From Pseudoroseicyclus aestuarii (GTDB taxonomy: Bacteria > Pseudomonadota > Alphaproteobacteria > Rhodobacterales > Rhodobacteraceae), in the NCBI RefSeq assembly GCF_003217255.1, contig NZ_QJTE01000001.1, forward strand, positions 682,001 through 746,000: DNA of 64,000 nucleotides, given 5' to 3'. The stretch's first letter is position 1; each line of letters starts with the position of its first letter. Under the pieces are notes generated by a model. The model saw only the letters and a list, made by a program, of their open reading frames with translations. It was not told the origin of the DNA and made no database searches. Of the stretch, positions 25,260 through 33,258 are shown piece by piece. The position numbers and the translations under genes are program-made.

Positions 25260-27149
25260 TCAGGTGGGAAGGGCGGGCTGCAGCGGCGCGGGCTCCTGCG
25301 GGTCGGCGGTCTCGGGGCGCCAGAGCGCGGCGAGGACGACCTGCGCCAGGGCCGACATGTTCCAGGCCAGCCAGAAGCTGTTCACGACCAGCATGGAGGC
25401 GCCGTAGTCCGGATCGTTCTGCGCGTGGCGCAGCAGGGCCCAGAGCAGGGACGCGCCCATCAGGGCCAGCAGCACGACGTTCGGCATCACCCGCCGCAGC
25501 GAGGGCGAGATCACCGGCGTCTTCGGCGTCGGCGGAAAGCGCGGGCGCTTGCCACGCACCACCGCCCAGACCGCCTTGAGCTGCAGCGGCAGCGAGGCGA
25601 TGGCCATCGAGCGGCCGTGGTGGATGTTGTAGCCCTTGCAGGCCGCCAGCATCGCCAGCTCGTTCAGGACCAGCATCGGCAGCAGGTGCAGGAAGAAGTC
25701 CGTCGTATAGGCGCGCACCGGCGCCACGCCGAAGGCGAGGGCAACGGCGGGGGCCAGCAGCAGCACCGGCGCCCAGAGCGTGCCGAGGTAGGACCAGAAG
25801 GTCGCGGCGTAATGCAGCTTCTTGCGCCAGTCCATGCCGCGGCGAAACACCGGGTTCTCGCGCAGCATGATGTCGAAGGTGCCGCCGGCGTACTTCAGCC
25901 GCTGTGTCGTCCAGGCGTCGATCGACCAGGGCGAGAGCATCCGGCATTCGACCTGCGGGTGATAGACCGAGGTCCAGCCTGCCGCCTTGTCCGCATGCAG
26001 GTGGATGGAGGTCAGGATGTCCTCGGAGACGTGGTAGCGGAAGGGCTGCATCTCGGCCCCGCGCAGGAAGGCGGCGGCACGCTGGTAGGGCGCGGGCCGG
26101 GGACCGCGGGCATGGCGCAGCCAGGGCATCGCCGCGATCTTCAGCATCCGGCCCAACCGCGCCGGAAGCGGCGGGCGGGCCCGGTTGCGCAGCCCTGTCG
26201 CCGCCCCGGCCTGATGCTGCAGCGCGCCGCTGAAGACGGCCTCGCGCCGGTGGATCGAGCCCGCGCCGCAGCAGAAGGAGGCGCCGTGGCGATTGCGGCG
26301 GCGCTGGATCACGTCGAAGAACAGCATCGCATCCGAGCGGAAGGGATCGGTGCCCAGACGCTGGATGCCCGTCACCCGGCGCAGCGCCGGGGCGAGGGCC
26401 GGGGCGATCCTGCGGCCGACTGGCCCCAGGCGCCGCCGCAGCCAGCTTTCCCAGCTGGTGCCTTCGGGGATGTCGTAGAACCAGTGCGGCGTCTGTACCC
26501 AGGCGACCTTGGGGTCGCGGAAATAGCCCAGCGTGTTTTCCAGGAAGCTCGGCAGGACGCGGGTGTCGGCGTCGCAGATCGCGACGAAATCGCCGCCCGA
26601 GCGGAACAGCGCGTTGCGCAGGTTGCCGGCCTTGTAGCCGCGGTTTCCCTCGCGCCGGAAGTAGCCGATGCCGTGGCACGCGGCCAGCGCCGCCATCTCG
26701 GGGCGGTCGCCGTCGTCGCAGAGGTGGATCGCAAGGTGGGTGCCCGGCGGCACCCGCAGCGCCAGTGCCGCACGGATCGAGGGCTCCACCACCTCGACCT
26801 CCTCGTCGTAGGTGGTCAGGTAGAGATCGACGCCGATGGCGCCGTCCCCCGCCAGACCTGCCTGCGCCCGCGTCTCGGGCGGGGCGGCCTGGGGCGTGTC
26901 GCCCTCGCGCCAGATGTCGTAGAAGAACAGCAGGGTGCCGATCAGGCCCAGCGTCTCGGCCGCCGCGACGGCGACCGAGAAGACCATCGCCTCCGGATTG
27001 AGCGAGGCGGTCCAGCGCCAGTGCAGATACCAGACCGCAAGGCCGATCGTCGCCCCGGCCAGGACCTGCCAGAGCATGGCCTGGCGCGGCGAATGCGCGG
27101 GAACGCGGGCCGGCATGCGCGCCTCGTAGGCCGCGAAGTAGGGCTTCAT
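25260..27149 (-). CDS. Cellulose-synthase-like family 2 glycosyltransferase
   Basis: 629 residues, inner membrane. Two N-terminal helices (about 26-77), then a BcsA-like GT-A domain: DLYLTTYDEEVEVV, DDG 145-147, DAD 193-195, SED 375-377 (TED in BcsA) and QRLKY 416-420 in place of Q(Q/R)xRW. Further helices follow to about residue 610. There is no C-terminal PilZ domain, so no direct c-di-GMP gate in this chain. It should polymerise and extrude a beta-glycan from a UDP-sugar. ATG 27149 has a GGGGAG site; the open frame continues upstream only inside the next gene in another frame. It is the probable core enzyme of the locus. Confidence 0.9.
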   Translation of the reverse strand: MKPYFAAYEARMPARVPAHSPRQAMLWQVLAGATIGLAVWYLHWRWTASLNPEAMVFSVAVAAAETLGLIGTLLFFYDIWREGDTPQAAPPETRAQAGLAGDGAIGVDLYLTTYDEEVEVVEPSIRAALALRVPPGTHLAIHLCDDGDRPEMAALAACHGIGYFRREGNRGYKAGNLRNALFRSGGDFVAICDADTRVLPSFLENTLGYFRDPKVAWVQTPHWFYDIPEGTSWESWLRRRLGPVGRRIAPALAPALRRVTGIQRLGTDPFRSDAMLFFDVIQRRRNRHGASFCCGAGSIHRREAVFSGALQHQAGAATGLRNRARPPLPARLGRMLKIAAMPWLRHARGPRPAPYQRAAAFLRGAEMQPFRYHVSEDILTSIHLHADKAAGWTSVYHPQVECRMLSPWSIDAWTTQRLKYAGGTFDIMLRENPVFRRGMDWRKKLHYAATFWSYLGTLWAPVLLLAPAVALAFGVAPVRAYTTDFFLHLLPMLVLNELAMLAACKGYNIHHGRSMAIASLPLQLKAVWAVVRGKRPRFPPTPKTPVISPSLRRVMPNVVLLALMGASLLWALLRHAQNDPDYGASMLVVNSFWLAWNMSALAQVVLAALWRPETADPQEPAPLQPALPT

Positions 27150-27208
27150 GGCATAGCTCCCCTCGGGATCTCGTTGGGTCTCGGCGGCGGGGCGGCGGGT
27201 GCGCCCCG

Positions 27209-28693
27209 TCAGGCGATGCGGGGCAGGCTGCGCAGGCCCGTGGCGCGCAGGTCGCCGGCTGCGGGCTCCTGCGCCTGCGACAGCATATCCAGCGGCAGCG
27301 GCTCTTCCTGGGAGCCGGTGGCAAAGCGATGCTCGACCGCCCAGTCCGCGCCGGCGATCATCTCGAGAACCATGGCGCCGGCCTCGACCCGGGTGCCCGG
27401 GCGGATGACGCTGTTGTCGATCACGCTGCGGCCCTCGACGATGCAATGGGCGCCGATCGCGCAGGCGCCCTTGATCACCGCGCCCGCCTCGATCACGGCG
27501 CCCTCGCCGATGTGGCAGGGGCCCTCGATCCGCGCCTGCGGCGAGACCTGCGCGCCGGGCATCACCCAGAGGCCGGGCCGAATCTCGGTCCCCTCCGGCG
27601 TGACGCAATCGCGCTGCCCGCGCAGGCTTCCCGCCACCGCGTCGTAGTAGTCGCGGCCCGTGTCGATCGAGGTCCAGAAGAAGGGCGCTTGGTAGGTGCG
27701 GATCCGCCCGCCCCGGGCCAGGATCTCCGGCAGCAGGTCGCCGGCGATGGTGCGCCCGGCCTGGTCGTGCAGCGCGTTGAGGACCTCGGCCTTGAAGAGG
27801 TAGACCCCGACGTCCTGCGGCACGGCAAGGGCGAGCGGCTGGGCCGCGCCCGCCGCCGCCAGCAGCCGCGCCGCCGCCGGCATGTCCTGATCGCGCTGGG
27901 CGACGGCGACGGTGACGTCGGCGCCGCTGGCGCGGTGCTGCCGGGCCATGTCGGCAAGGTCGATGTCGGTCAGGACATCCCCGGCGATGACGAAAACATC
28001 GCCGGTGAAGGCGGCGTGATCGCGCGCCAGCCGCGCGAGGGTCGAGCCGGTGCCCAGGGGGCGCGATTCCCAGCGCCCGTCGGGCATCCTGCGCCCCTCG
28101 GGCGCGAAGAAAAGCGCCGGCCCGCAGCGGCCCGACTCGCGGAAATGGGTGCGGATCACATCGCCGCGGTGGGCGGTATTCACGATGGTATCGCCGATAC
28201 CGAAGCCCGCCAGATGCGCGAGCATGCGCTCCAGCATCGGCCGGCCCAGAAGGTCGATCATCGGCTTTGGCGTCTCGTCGCTGAGCGGGCGCATCCGCTT
28301 GCCGCGCCCGGCGCAGAGCAGGATCGCGGTGGTGCCGCTCAGCGCGTGGCGCTGCATCTCGGGCGCGGCCGCGGCCTGCGCCGCGCTGTCGAAGAGCGGC
28401 AGGATCCCCGTCAGCCCGGCGCGGTCGAGCGCCCTGCGGCCCTCGGCCTCGAGCCCGGCGAAGACCAGCCGCATCCGCTCGCTGTAGGTGGTGTAAAGCT
28501 CCATCAGCGCGGCGATCCCGGTGTAGCCAGTACCGGCGCAGCCGCCCAGATCGACGATGGCGGCCTCGACACCGCGGGAGAGGGCCTCCTCGCAGGCGTC
28601 GCCGAGCCGGGCCGCCGATGTGCTGGTCAGGCTGGCACCGGTCAGGCGCAGGACGCAAAGGGTCTGGGACAGGGCTTCGGTCTCGATCCGCAT
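27209..28693 (-). CDS. STAS domain fused to sugar nucleotidyltransferase with left-handed helix
   Basis: 494 residues. About 1-110 are a STAS-like domain (IVDLGGCAGTGYTGIAALMELY, the SpoIIAA phospho-site region with Thr/Tyr instead of the usual Ser-Ser). About 120-360 are a nucleotidyltransferase (LLCAGRGKRMRPLSDETPKPM, IAGDVLTDID, VYLFKAEVL, TSIDTGRDYYDA). About 375-450 are hexapeptide repeats of a left-handed beta helix (GEGAVIEAGAVIKGACAIGAHC). It would make an NDP-sugar for the polymer from a sugar-1-phosphate. The ATG shares its base 28693 with the stop of the acyltransferase gene (TGATG), indicating coupling. The STAS fusion is unusual. Confidence 0.85.
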   Translation of the reverse strand: MRIETEALSQTLCVLRLTGASLTSTSAARLGDACEEALSRGVEAAIVDLGGCAGTGYTGIAALMELYTTYSERMRLVFAGLEAEGRRALDRAGLTGILPLFDSAAQAAAAPEMQRHALSGTTAILLCAGRGKRMRPLSDETPKPMIDLLGRPMLERMLAHLAGFGIGDTIVNTAHRGDVIRTHFRESGRCGPALFFAPEGRRMPDGRWESRPLGTGSTLARLARDHAAFTGDVFVIAGDVLTDIDLADMARQHRASGADVTVAVAQRDQDMPAAARLLAAAGAAQPLALAVPQDVGVYLFKAEVLNALHDQAGRTIAGDLLPEILARGGRIRTYQAPFFWTSIDTGRDYYDAVAGSLRGQRDCVTPEGTEIRPGLWVMPGAQVSPQARIEGPCHIGEGAVIEAGAVIKGACAIGAHCIVEGRSVIDNSVIRPGTRVEAGAMVLEMIAGADWAVEHRFATGSQEEPLPLDMLSQAQEPAAGDLRATGLRSLPRIA

Positions 28694-29829
28694 CAGGTCA
28701 ACTCCGGGTTGGGGGCGCGCTTTCGCGCCTGGAGGGAGGGCAGCTTGCCTAGGCCGATGGTCCAGGCCAGGGGCCGGCACCGGCGCAAAGCCGCGACGAG
28801 CAGGGCCGTTCCGGCCAGCGCCAACGCGATTTTGGTCAGGACCTGCGCCATCGGGCCCATCTGGGTGCCGCGCAGGGCGATCTCCGCGAGGTCGAGGAAG
28901 ATCGGGTGGCACAGGTAGATGCCGAAGGAATAGGGTGCGAGGCGCGAGATCCAGGCCGGCCAGCGACGATGCCCCAGGCAAAGGCACAGCGCGAAAAGCG
29001 CGACCGGCATCAGGTAGTCGGCCCAGTAGGCGACCTGCAGGCCATGCGGCCATTCGCCCCGCGTCACGGTCATCCAGGTGCCCGCGAGCTTGCCCATGAA
29101 CAAGAGCCCCCCGGCGAAGAGCAGCGCCGGGATCAGCGCCTCGCGCTGCTGTGGCGTGCTGCGGCGCCAGAAGCCGAGCATCGCCCCGGCGACCATGCCG
29201 TAGCCGATGTAGGAGGCGATCTTGACCAGCCGCACCAGCCAGGACAGCGCCTCGGTCCCCCAGAAGGCCGGATAGATCACGCCGTCGAGCTCGCGCCGGA
29301 AAAAGAGCGCGCCGATCACCACGAGGCCGAGGGCGGGCTGCTGCACCGACAGTCGATAGAGCGGATAGGCCAGGATGATGCCGAAGAGCGTCGGGATGAA
29401 GTGCATGTGGTACTTCACGTCGCCCAGCAGCAGGTGGCCCAGCCAGGCGGCGGGATCGGTCAGCTGCGCCAGGATCGCTTCTTCGAAGCCGAAGCTCTGC
29501 GCCTTCACCAGGTTGTAGAAGGCGTAGAACACCGTCCAGAAGGCGAAGGGCACCAGCAGGCGCCGCGCCTGCTCGGCCACCACCCGGCGGTAGGGGCGCG
29601 GCCTGCGGTCCAGCGCCATGAGCAGCAGGAACAGGGCGATGATGATGAAAAGCTCGGTCCGCGCGATGTAGATCACGGCGCGCAGCAGCATCGGGGCGAT
29701 GCGCTCCGAAGGGGCGTAGTCGGTGAAGGGCTGACCCGCGGCATCTGCGGTCGCGTGCAGCCCGATCATCGAGACGCCCGCCGTCAGCCGCAGCGCGTCG
29801 AGCCAGACGTAACGTTCCGTTTCGGCCAT
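28693..29829 (-). CDS. Membrane acyltransferase 3 (OafA/YrhL-like)
   Basis: 378 residues with about ten membrane helices. The family signature is the N-terminal WLDALRLTAGVSMIGLHA with the conserved Arg and His. Members O-acetylate or O-acylate surface polysaccharides from cytoplasmic acyl-CoA. It is the first gene of the minus-strand run acyltransferase / STAS-nucleotidyltransferase / GT2 / DUF3131, so it probably decorates the polymer made by the GT2 enzyme. Confidence 0.88.
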   Translation of the reverse strand: MAETERYVWLDALRLTAGVSMIGLHATADAAGQPFTDYAPSERIAPMLLRAVIYIARTELFIIIALFLLLMALDRRPRPYRRVVAEQARRLLVPFAFWTVFYAFYNLVKAQSFGFEEAILAQLTDPAAWLGHLLLGDVKYHMHFIPTLFGIILAYPLYRLSVQQPALGLVVIGALFFRRELDGVIYPAFWGTEALSWLVRLVKIASYIGYGMVAGAMLGFWRRSTPQQREALIPALLFAGGLLFMGKLAGTWMTVTRGEWPHGLQVAYWADYLMPVALFALCLCLGHRRWPAWISRLAPYSFGIYLCHPIFLDLAEIALRGTQMGPMAQVLTKIALALAGTALLVAALRRCRPLAWTIGLGKLPSLQARKRAPNPELT

Positions 29830-29962
29830 GGATTCCCGTCCGCTCCGCTGTTTGGCTGGTCGCGGTCACATTCCACCGGAAGCGCTAATTTTCCTTCAAC
29901 GGAGGGGGCAACGCGGCGGGTTTTAGCCATTCGGAGCGGCGGGCAGGACCGTTAGCCTGCCT

Positions 29963-29970
29963 TTAACCAT
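29963..29970 (+). promoter_or_regulatory. TTAACCAT element, possible CtrA half-site
   Basis: TTAACCAT lies 45 bases before ATG 30016. This octamer is the known CtrA half-site form in alphaproteobacteria. A single copy can occur by chance, so this is a pointer only. Confidence 0.3.
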
Positions 29971-30015
29971 CCCGGCTTATCTCCCGTGGCATCCAGCACG
30001 TCAGGAGTCGCGCTC

Positions 30016-30633
30016 ATGCCGTTCAAGGTCCTTACCTTCTGCGCTTTCGCCGCGGTCGTGCCCTCTGCGGTCGCCGCGCAGGGCCTTCCGACGCCAGAGC
30101 ATTGCGCTGCGTTGTGGCAGGGCTACGGCGTGACGACGGAGGCCTGCCGTACCGCATTGGCGGGCGGCACGGATGGGGCTGCGGTTCCGGCCGCGGTCCG
30201 GCCGGCGGCGCGCGAGGGGCTGGCGCAGGAGGAGGGGGCGGCGCCGTCGGCGCCGTCAGACCCGGCCGGCGCTGACGGCCTGACGCCCTGGATGGAGGCC
30301 AACCATATCTTCTTCACGCAGGGGGGCTCCAGCCTCGACGACGCTGCGCGCGAGCGGATTCGGCTTCTGGCGCAGGTCCTCGAGACGCGCAGCCTGCGCG
30401 GCAGTTGCCTGCGCCTCGTCGGACATGCCGACACGGTCGGAAGCGCCGCCGGGAACGAGCGCCTGTCGATGCAGCGGGCCGAGACCGTCGCCCAGGAGCT
30501 GCGCCGCTGGCTGAGCGCGCCGGAGCGCGTCGGCGCCGTGCTGGGGGCCGGCGAGGGTCAGAGCCTGGCCGGCTTCGAGCCCGAGGCGCCCGAGAACCGG
30601 CGTGTCGCCATCCACGCCCGCGACTGCCGCTAA
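30016..30633 (+). CDS. OmpA-family C-terminal domain protein, exported
   Basis: 205 residues from ATG 30016, which has an AGGAG site 8 bases upstream; an ATG at 29986 has none and would bury the signal peptide. Signal peptide to about residue 21 (FAAVVPSAVAAQG), a variable linker rich in Ala/Pro, then an OmpA C-like domain about 95-205 (ANHIFFTQGGSSLDDAARERI, LVGHADTVGSAAGNERLSMQRA, ENRRVAIHARDC) that in this family binds peptidoglycan. It has no beta-barrel. It is divergent from the acyltransferase operon and probably an envelope anchor for the locus. Confidence 0.85.
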   Translation: MPFKVLTFCAFAAVVPSAVAAQGLPTPEHCAALWQGYGVTTEACRTALAGGTDGAAVPAAVRPAAREGLAQEEGAAPSAPSDPAGADGLTPWMEANHIFFTQGGSSLDDAARERIRLLAQVLETRSLRGSCLRLVGHADTVGSAAGNERLSMQRAETVAQELRRWLSAPERVGAVLGAGEGQSLAGFEPEAPENRRVAIHARDCR

Positions 30634-31047
30634 ACCCGCCGCCCCGCGGCTGGCGCCACTGGTGCCTTCGGCCTGTGCTCTGGCGCTGCGATCCAGCGCC
30701 TGAAGGACCGGCATCGCCACGGGGGCACCCTTGGCCGCCCCAGAGGGCGGCAGTCTCTTCGTGCCGTTCAGCGCAGGTCTTTGCCTATGCTCGCTTGCAT
30801 TCGCTGGGTGATTAGGCGCCGTTGCCATGGTGCCCGCACCCCGAGCGGCTGGAGCGGCAAGGGACGAGAGGTCCGGCCGAAAAGGGCGACTTTCCTGGCG
30901 GCGCCATCGGGATACTAAGTCGATGCGTCCCTGTCGGCGTGTTGACGGCGAGAGGGCGCGGGCCTGCATCGTGCTGGGGTGGAGGCCGCCCTAGTGGGCG
31001 ACCTTGACAGTAACCTTCGACGGCATGCCGCGCGGCGGAGCGCAGCC
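30634..31047. other. 414-bp gap without a supported gene
   Basis: Open frames here are GC-driven, start without ribosome sites and have Arg/Pro/Gly-rich composition. No tRNA, convincing hairpin with a T-run or known motif was seen. It may be decayed coding sequence. Confidence 0.5.
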
Positions 31048-31824
31048 TCAGAGGTCTTCGGCCGCCGGCGCGGCGCCGGGGCCTTCTGCGCGGGTCTGCC
31101 ACAGCGATGCACCCCTGCCGTAGGCGGGCCGCTCCGGCGCCAGCTCTGGCTGGGGCTCCGTCGCACCGGGCTCGGATGGTACCCCCTCGGCCCGGTGCCC
31201 CGGCCAGGTCCGCGCATCGCGCGAGCGGCGGGCGGCGTCGCCCTGCAGCCAGCCCAGATAGGCGGCGACCGAGTCCGCGCCCGCGGTGAAGAGCATCTGC
31301 GCCGGCTCGTCGGGCTCTTCGATGACTAGCGCGGCGTCCGGCAGTGACAGCTGCTCCAGCAGCGCCTCGGGAACCGGCGCTCCGAACAGGCCGGGCGCCG
31401 GCTGCCGGTCCCCGCCGGCCTCGATCGCCAGCTGCGCACGGGGCGAGGCGCTGGCGATGATCCAGGGGCGCCGCCTGTTGTCCATGCTCAGGACCAGGCC
31501 CGGCGCGCGGGCGATGCAGCCGCGCAGGGGCACCCGGCAGGTGACCGTCCAGACCGTCCTGCGCCCCTCCGGCCCTTCCTCGAGGAAGCGGGCCCCGCCA
31601 TCTGCGTCGATGTGCTGCACGATCCGCCTGGCCGCGTCGTCACCGGAGGAGGAGAGGGGGCGCGTCTCCTGCAGACGCGGCAACAAGAGCAGCATCAGCA
31701 CGACCAGCAGCGCGGCGCCGGCGGCTCCGGCCACCGGCAAGGCGAGGCGCCGGGCCTCGGGAGAGAGGTCCCGCGGCAGCCAGGCAGGCAGATCGAGGGT
31801 CGGCAGTCGAACTCTTGCAGGCAT
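31048..31824 (-). CDS. Membrane-anchored two-cysteine domain protein
   Basis: 258 residues. A single membrane helix at about 29-50 (LALPVAGAAGAALLVVLMLLLLP) follows a short cytoplasmic N-terminus. The outer part (about 65-190) has TCRVPLRGCIA, LSMDNRRRPWIIASA, PEALLEQLSLPDAALVI and DSVAAYLGWLQG. The same order of elements occurs in the next protein (31930-33258), so they share a domain I cannot name; it is loosely reminiscent of invasion-associated locus B proteins. The C-terminus is disordered and Pro-rich. Its GGAGGG ribosome site lies inside a hairpin (31830-31869). Confidence 0.7.
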   Translation of the reverse strand: MPARVRLPTLDLPAWLPRDLSPEARRLALPVAGAAGAALLVVLMLLLLPRLQETRPLSSSGDDAARRIVQHIDADGGARFLEEGPEGRRTVWTVTCRVPLRGCIARAPGLVLSMDNRRRPWIIASASPRAQLAIEAGGDRQPAPGLFGAPVPEALLEQLSLPDAALVIEEPDEPAQMLFTAGADSVAAYLGWLQGDAARRSRDARTWPGHRAEGVPSEPGATEPQPELAPERPAYGRGASLWQTRAEGPGAAPAAEDL

Positions 31825-31829
31825 GAAAA

Positions 31830-31869
31830 GGCCCTCCTTGCCGCATCAGCATGCCGCGGCAGGAGGGCC
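31830..31869 (-). terminator. Hairpin with T-run, overlapping the next ribosome site
   Basis: Minus-strand arms GGCCCTCCTGCCGC and GCGGCAAGGAGGGCC pair with one bulged base, followed by TTTTC and the ATG at 31824. It looks like a terminator or attenuator for the upstream gene, and its 3' arm contains the GGAGGG site of the downstream gene. Confidence 0.7.
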
Positions 31870-31929
31870 TCGATCGTCTGGGGGCGCGGCAGAATCTGGG
31901 CACTGCCGTCAAATGCGCGCAAAACTGTC

Positions 31930-33258
31930 TCAGGGTTGGACCAGCGCGGCTTGCTGGCTGGCCAGGAGCTCGGTGAAGACGAGGCCGAAATACTCGGTCA
32001 GCAGGCTGAACTCGGCGCGCGTCAGCTGCGCCGGAGCGCTGCTTTCAATTGCCGCCTCGACGGTCGGGTCCGTGCTCTGGTCGGCCAGATCGCTTGCGCT
32101 GATCCCCAGCTCGTCGAGCAGGGCGAGCACGGAGCTGCCGCCGCCCTCCTCGGTGCCGAGCGGGCTGTCGGTCTCCTCGTTCATCTGCAGCAGCATGACG
32201 GCGGTCTGCGGATCGAGGCCGATCTCGTTGATAAGGTAAGCGATGTGGCGGGCGATCCGGTCGCCGGGCATTTCCTCGGCCCCTGCCTCCGCTTCCGCGT
32301 CCGACTCCGCCTCGGCGATCAGGGCGGCAGCGGGCGGCTCTTCGGGCACCCCGATCTCGTTCATGCGCGCGACCTCGAGCTGGCGCTGATGCGTCGCGTC
32401 CTGGGGACCGGGCTGGGGCAGGTCGGCAGTCGCGGCGACCCCTGCGCCAGAGCGTTGGAGGAGCATCTGCCGCAGCACATTCAGCTCTCCGCGCACCTCG
32501 GCGACTTCGGTCGATCCCTGCGCGGCCATCGGCATGACCGGCTGCGCCTGAGGCTGCGGCATGGGCGAGGCCCATTCCTGCGGCTGCGTCAGGCGTCCGC
32601 CCTCGGCCAGTCCGACGGCATTGGGGACCGGCCAGCCCCGCGGCAGGACGGTGTAGTCCTGCCGCGCCGCGACCCAGCGCAGGTAGGCCGACATCGCGCT
32701 GAACCCGACCAGCGAGACGCGCGCCTTCTCTTCGCCGTCGCGACGCACCACCAGCTCTCCGCCCGAGGAGAGCAGCGTCTCCAGCTGCGGCGTCAGCGGC
32801 ATCAGGATCTGCTCGGGCAACTGGATTTCGCTGACGCCCTCGGCGAGGTAGAAGGTGTCGCCCTGCATCACCTCGTCGAGCCGCAGCTCGAACTGGCCGC
32901 GGGCGTTCAGGAACAGCGTCATGATGTCCTTGCGCCCCATGCAGGACAGGGTGCGCGGGCGGCAGATCGCCTCGAAGATATCGGTGTCCAGCCGCGGGGT
33001 GGGAGCGAAGCGGGCATAGCCGTCGGGATCGAAGCGGAAGTAAACGCCCTCGACCATGCCCTCCTGGAAGGTCGGCCAGCCGAAGGCCCCGCGCAGCTCT
33101 TGCCGGGCCTCGCGCGCGCCGATGGCGAAGGGGATCGAGGTGTCGAGCACCGCGTTTTCCGAGGCGAAGCCTTCTTCGGGGGTGGCCTGCGCCTGCAGGG
33201 CCGGCGCCGTGGTAAGCAGGAGAAGGGCGGTCAGGCCGCCGGAGATCAAGGTTTTCAT
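31930..33258 (-). CDS. Exported two-cysteine domain protein with long tail
   Basis: 442 residues, exported (signal LISGGLTALLLLTTAPALQAQ). The domain at about 75-205 has CRPRTLSCMGR, MTLFLNARGQFELRLDE, LTPQLETLLSSGGELVV and SAMSAYLRWVAAR, matching the arrangement in the 31048-31824 protein. Beyond it come a Pro/Gln-rich linker, an acidic region and an alpha-helical C-terminus (RAEFSLLTEYFGLVFTELLASQQAALVQP). Its ATG shares base 33258 with the stop of the DUF3131 gene (TGATG), so the two are translationally coupled. Probably periplasmic; function unknown. Confidence 0.75.
   Translation of the reverse strand: MKTLISGGLTALLLLTTAPALQAQATPEEGFASENAVLDTSIPFAIGAREARQELRGAFGWPTFQEGMVEGVYFRFDPDGYARFAPTPRLDTDIFEAICRPRTLSCMGRKDIMTLFLNARGQFELRLDEVMQGDTFYLAEGVSEIQLPEQILMPLTPQLETLLSSGGELVVRRDGEEKARVSLVGFSAMSAYLRWVAARQDYTVLPRGWPVPNAVGLAEGGRLTQPQEWASPMPQPQAQPVMPMAAQGSTEVAEVRGELNVLRQMLLQRSGAGVAATADLPQPGPQDATHQRQLEVARMNEIGVPEEPPAAALIAEAESDAEAEAGAEEMPGDRIARHIAYLINEIGLDPQTAVMLLQMNEETDSPLGTEEGGGSSVLALLDELGISASDLADQSTDPTVEAAIESSAPAQLTRAEFSLLTEYFGLVFTELLASQQAALVQP

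Noticed and set aside
27150-28658. Long in-frame extension of the GT2 gene upstream
   Set aside because: It lies inside the STAS-nucleotidyltransferase gene in another frame; ATG 27149 has a good site and the correct BcsA-like N-terminus.
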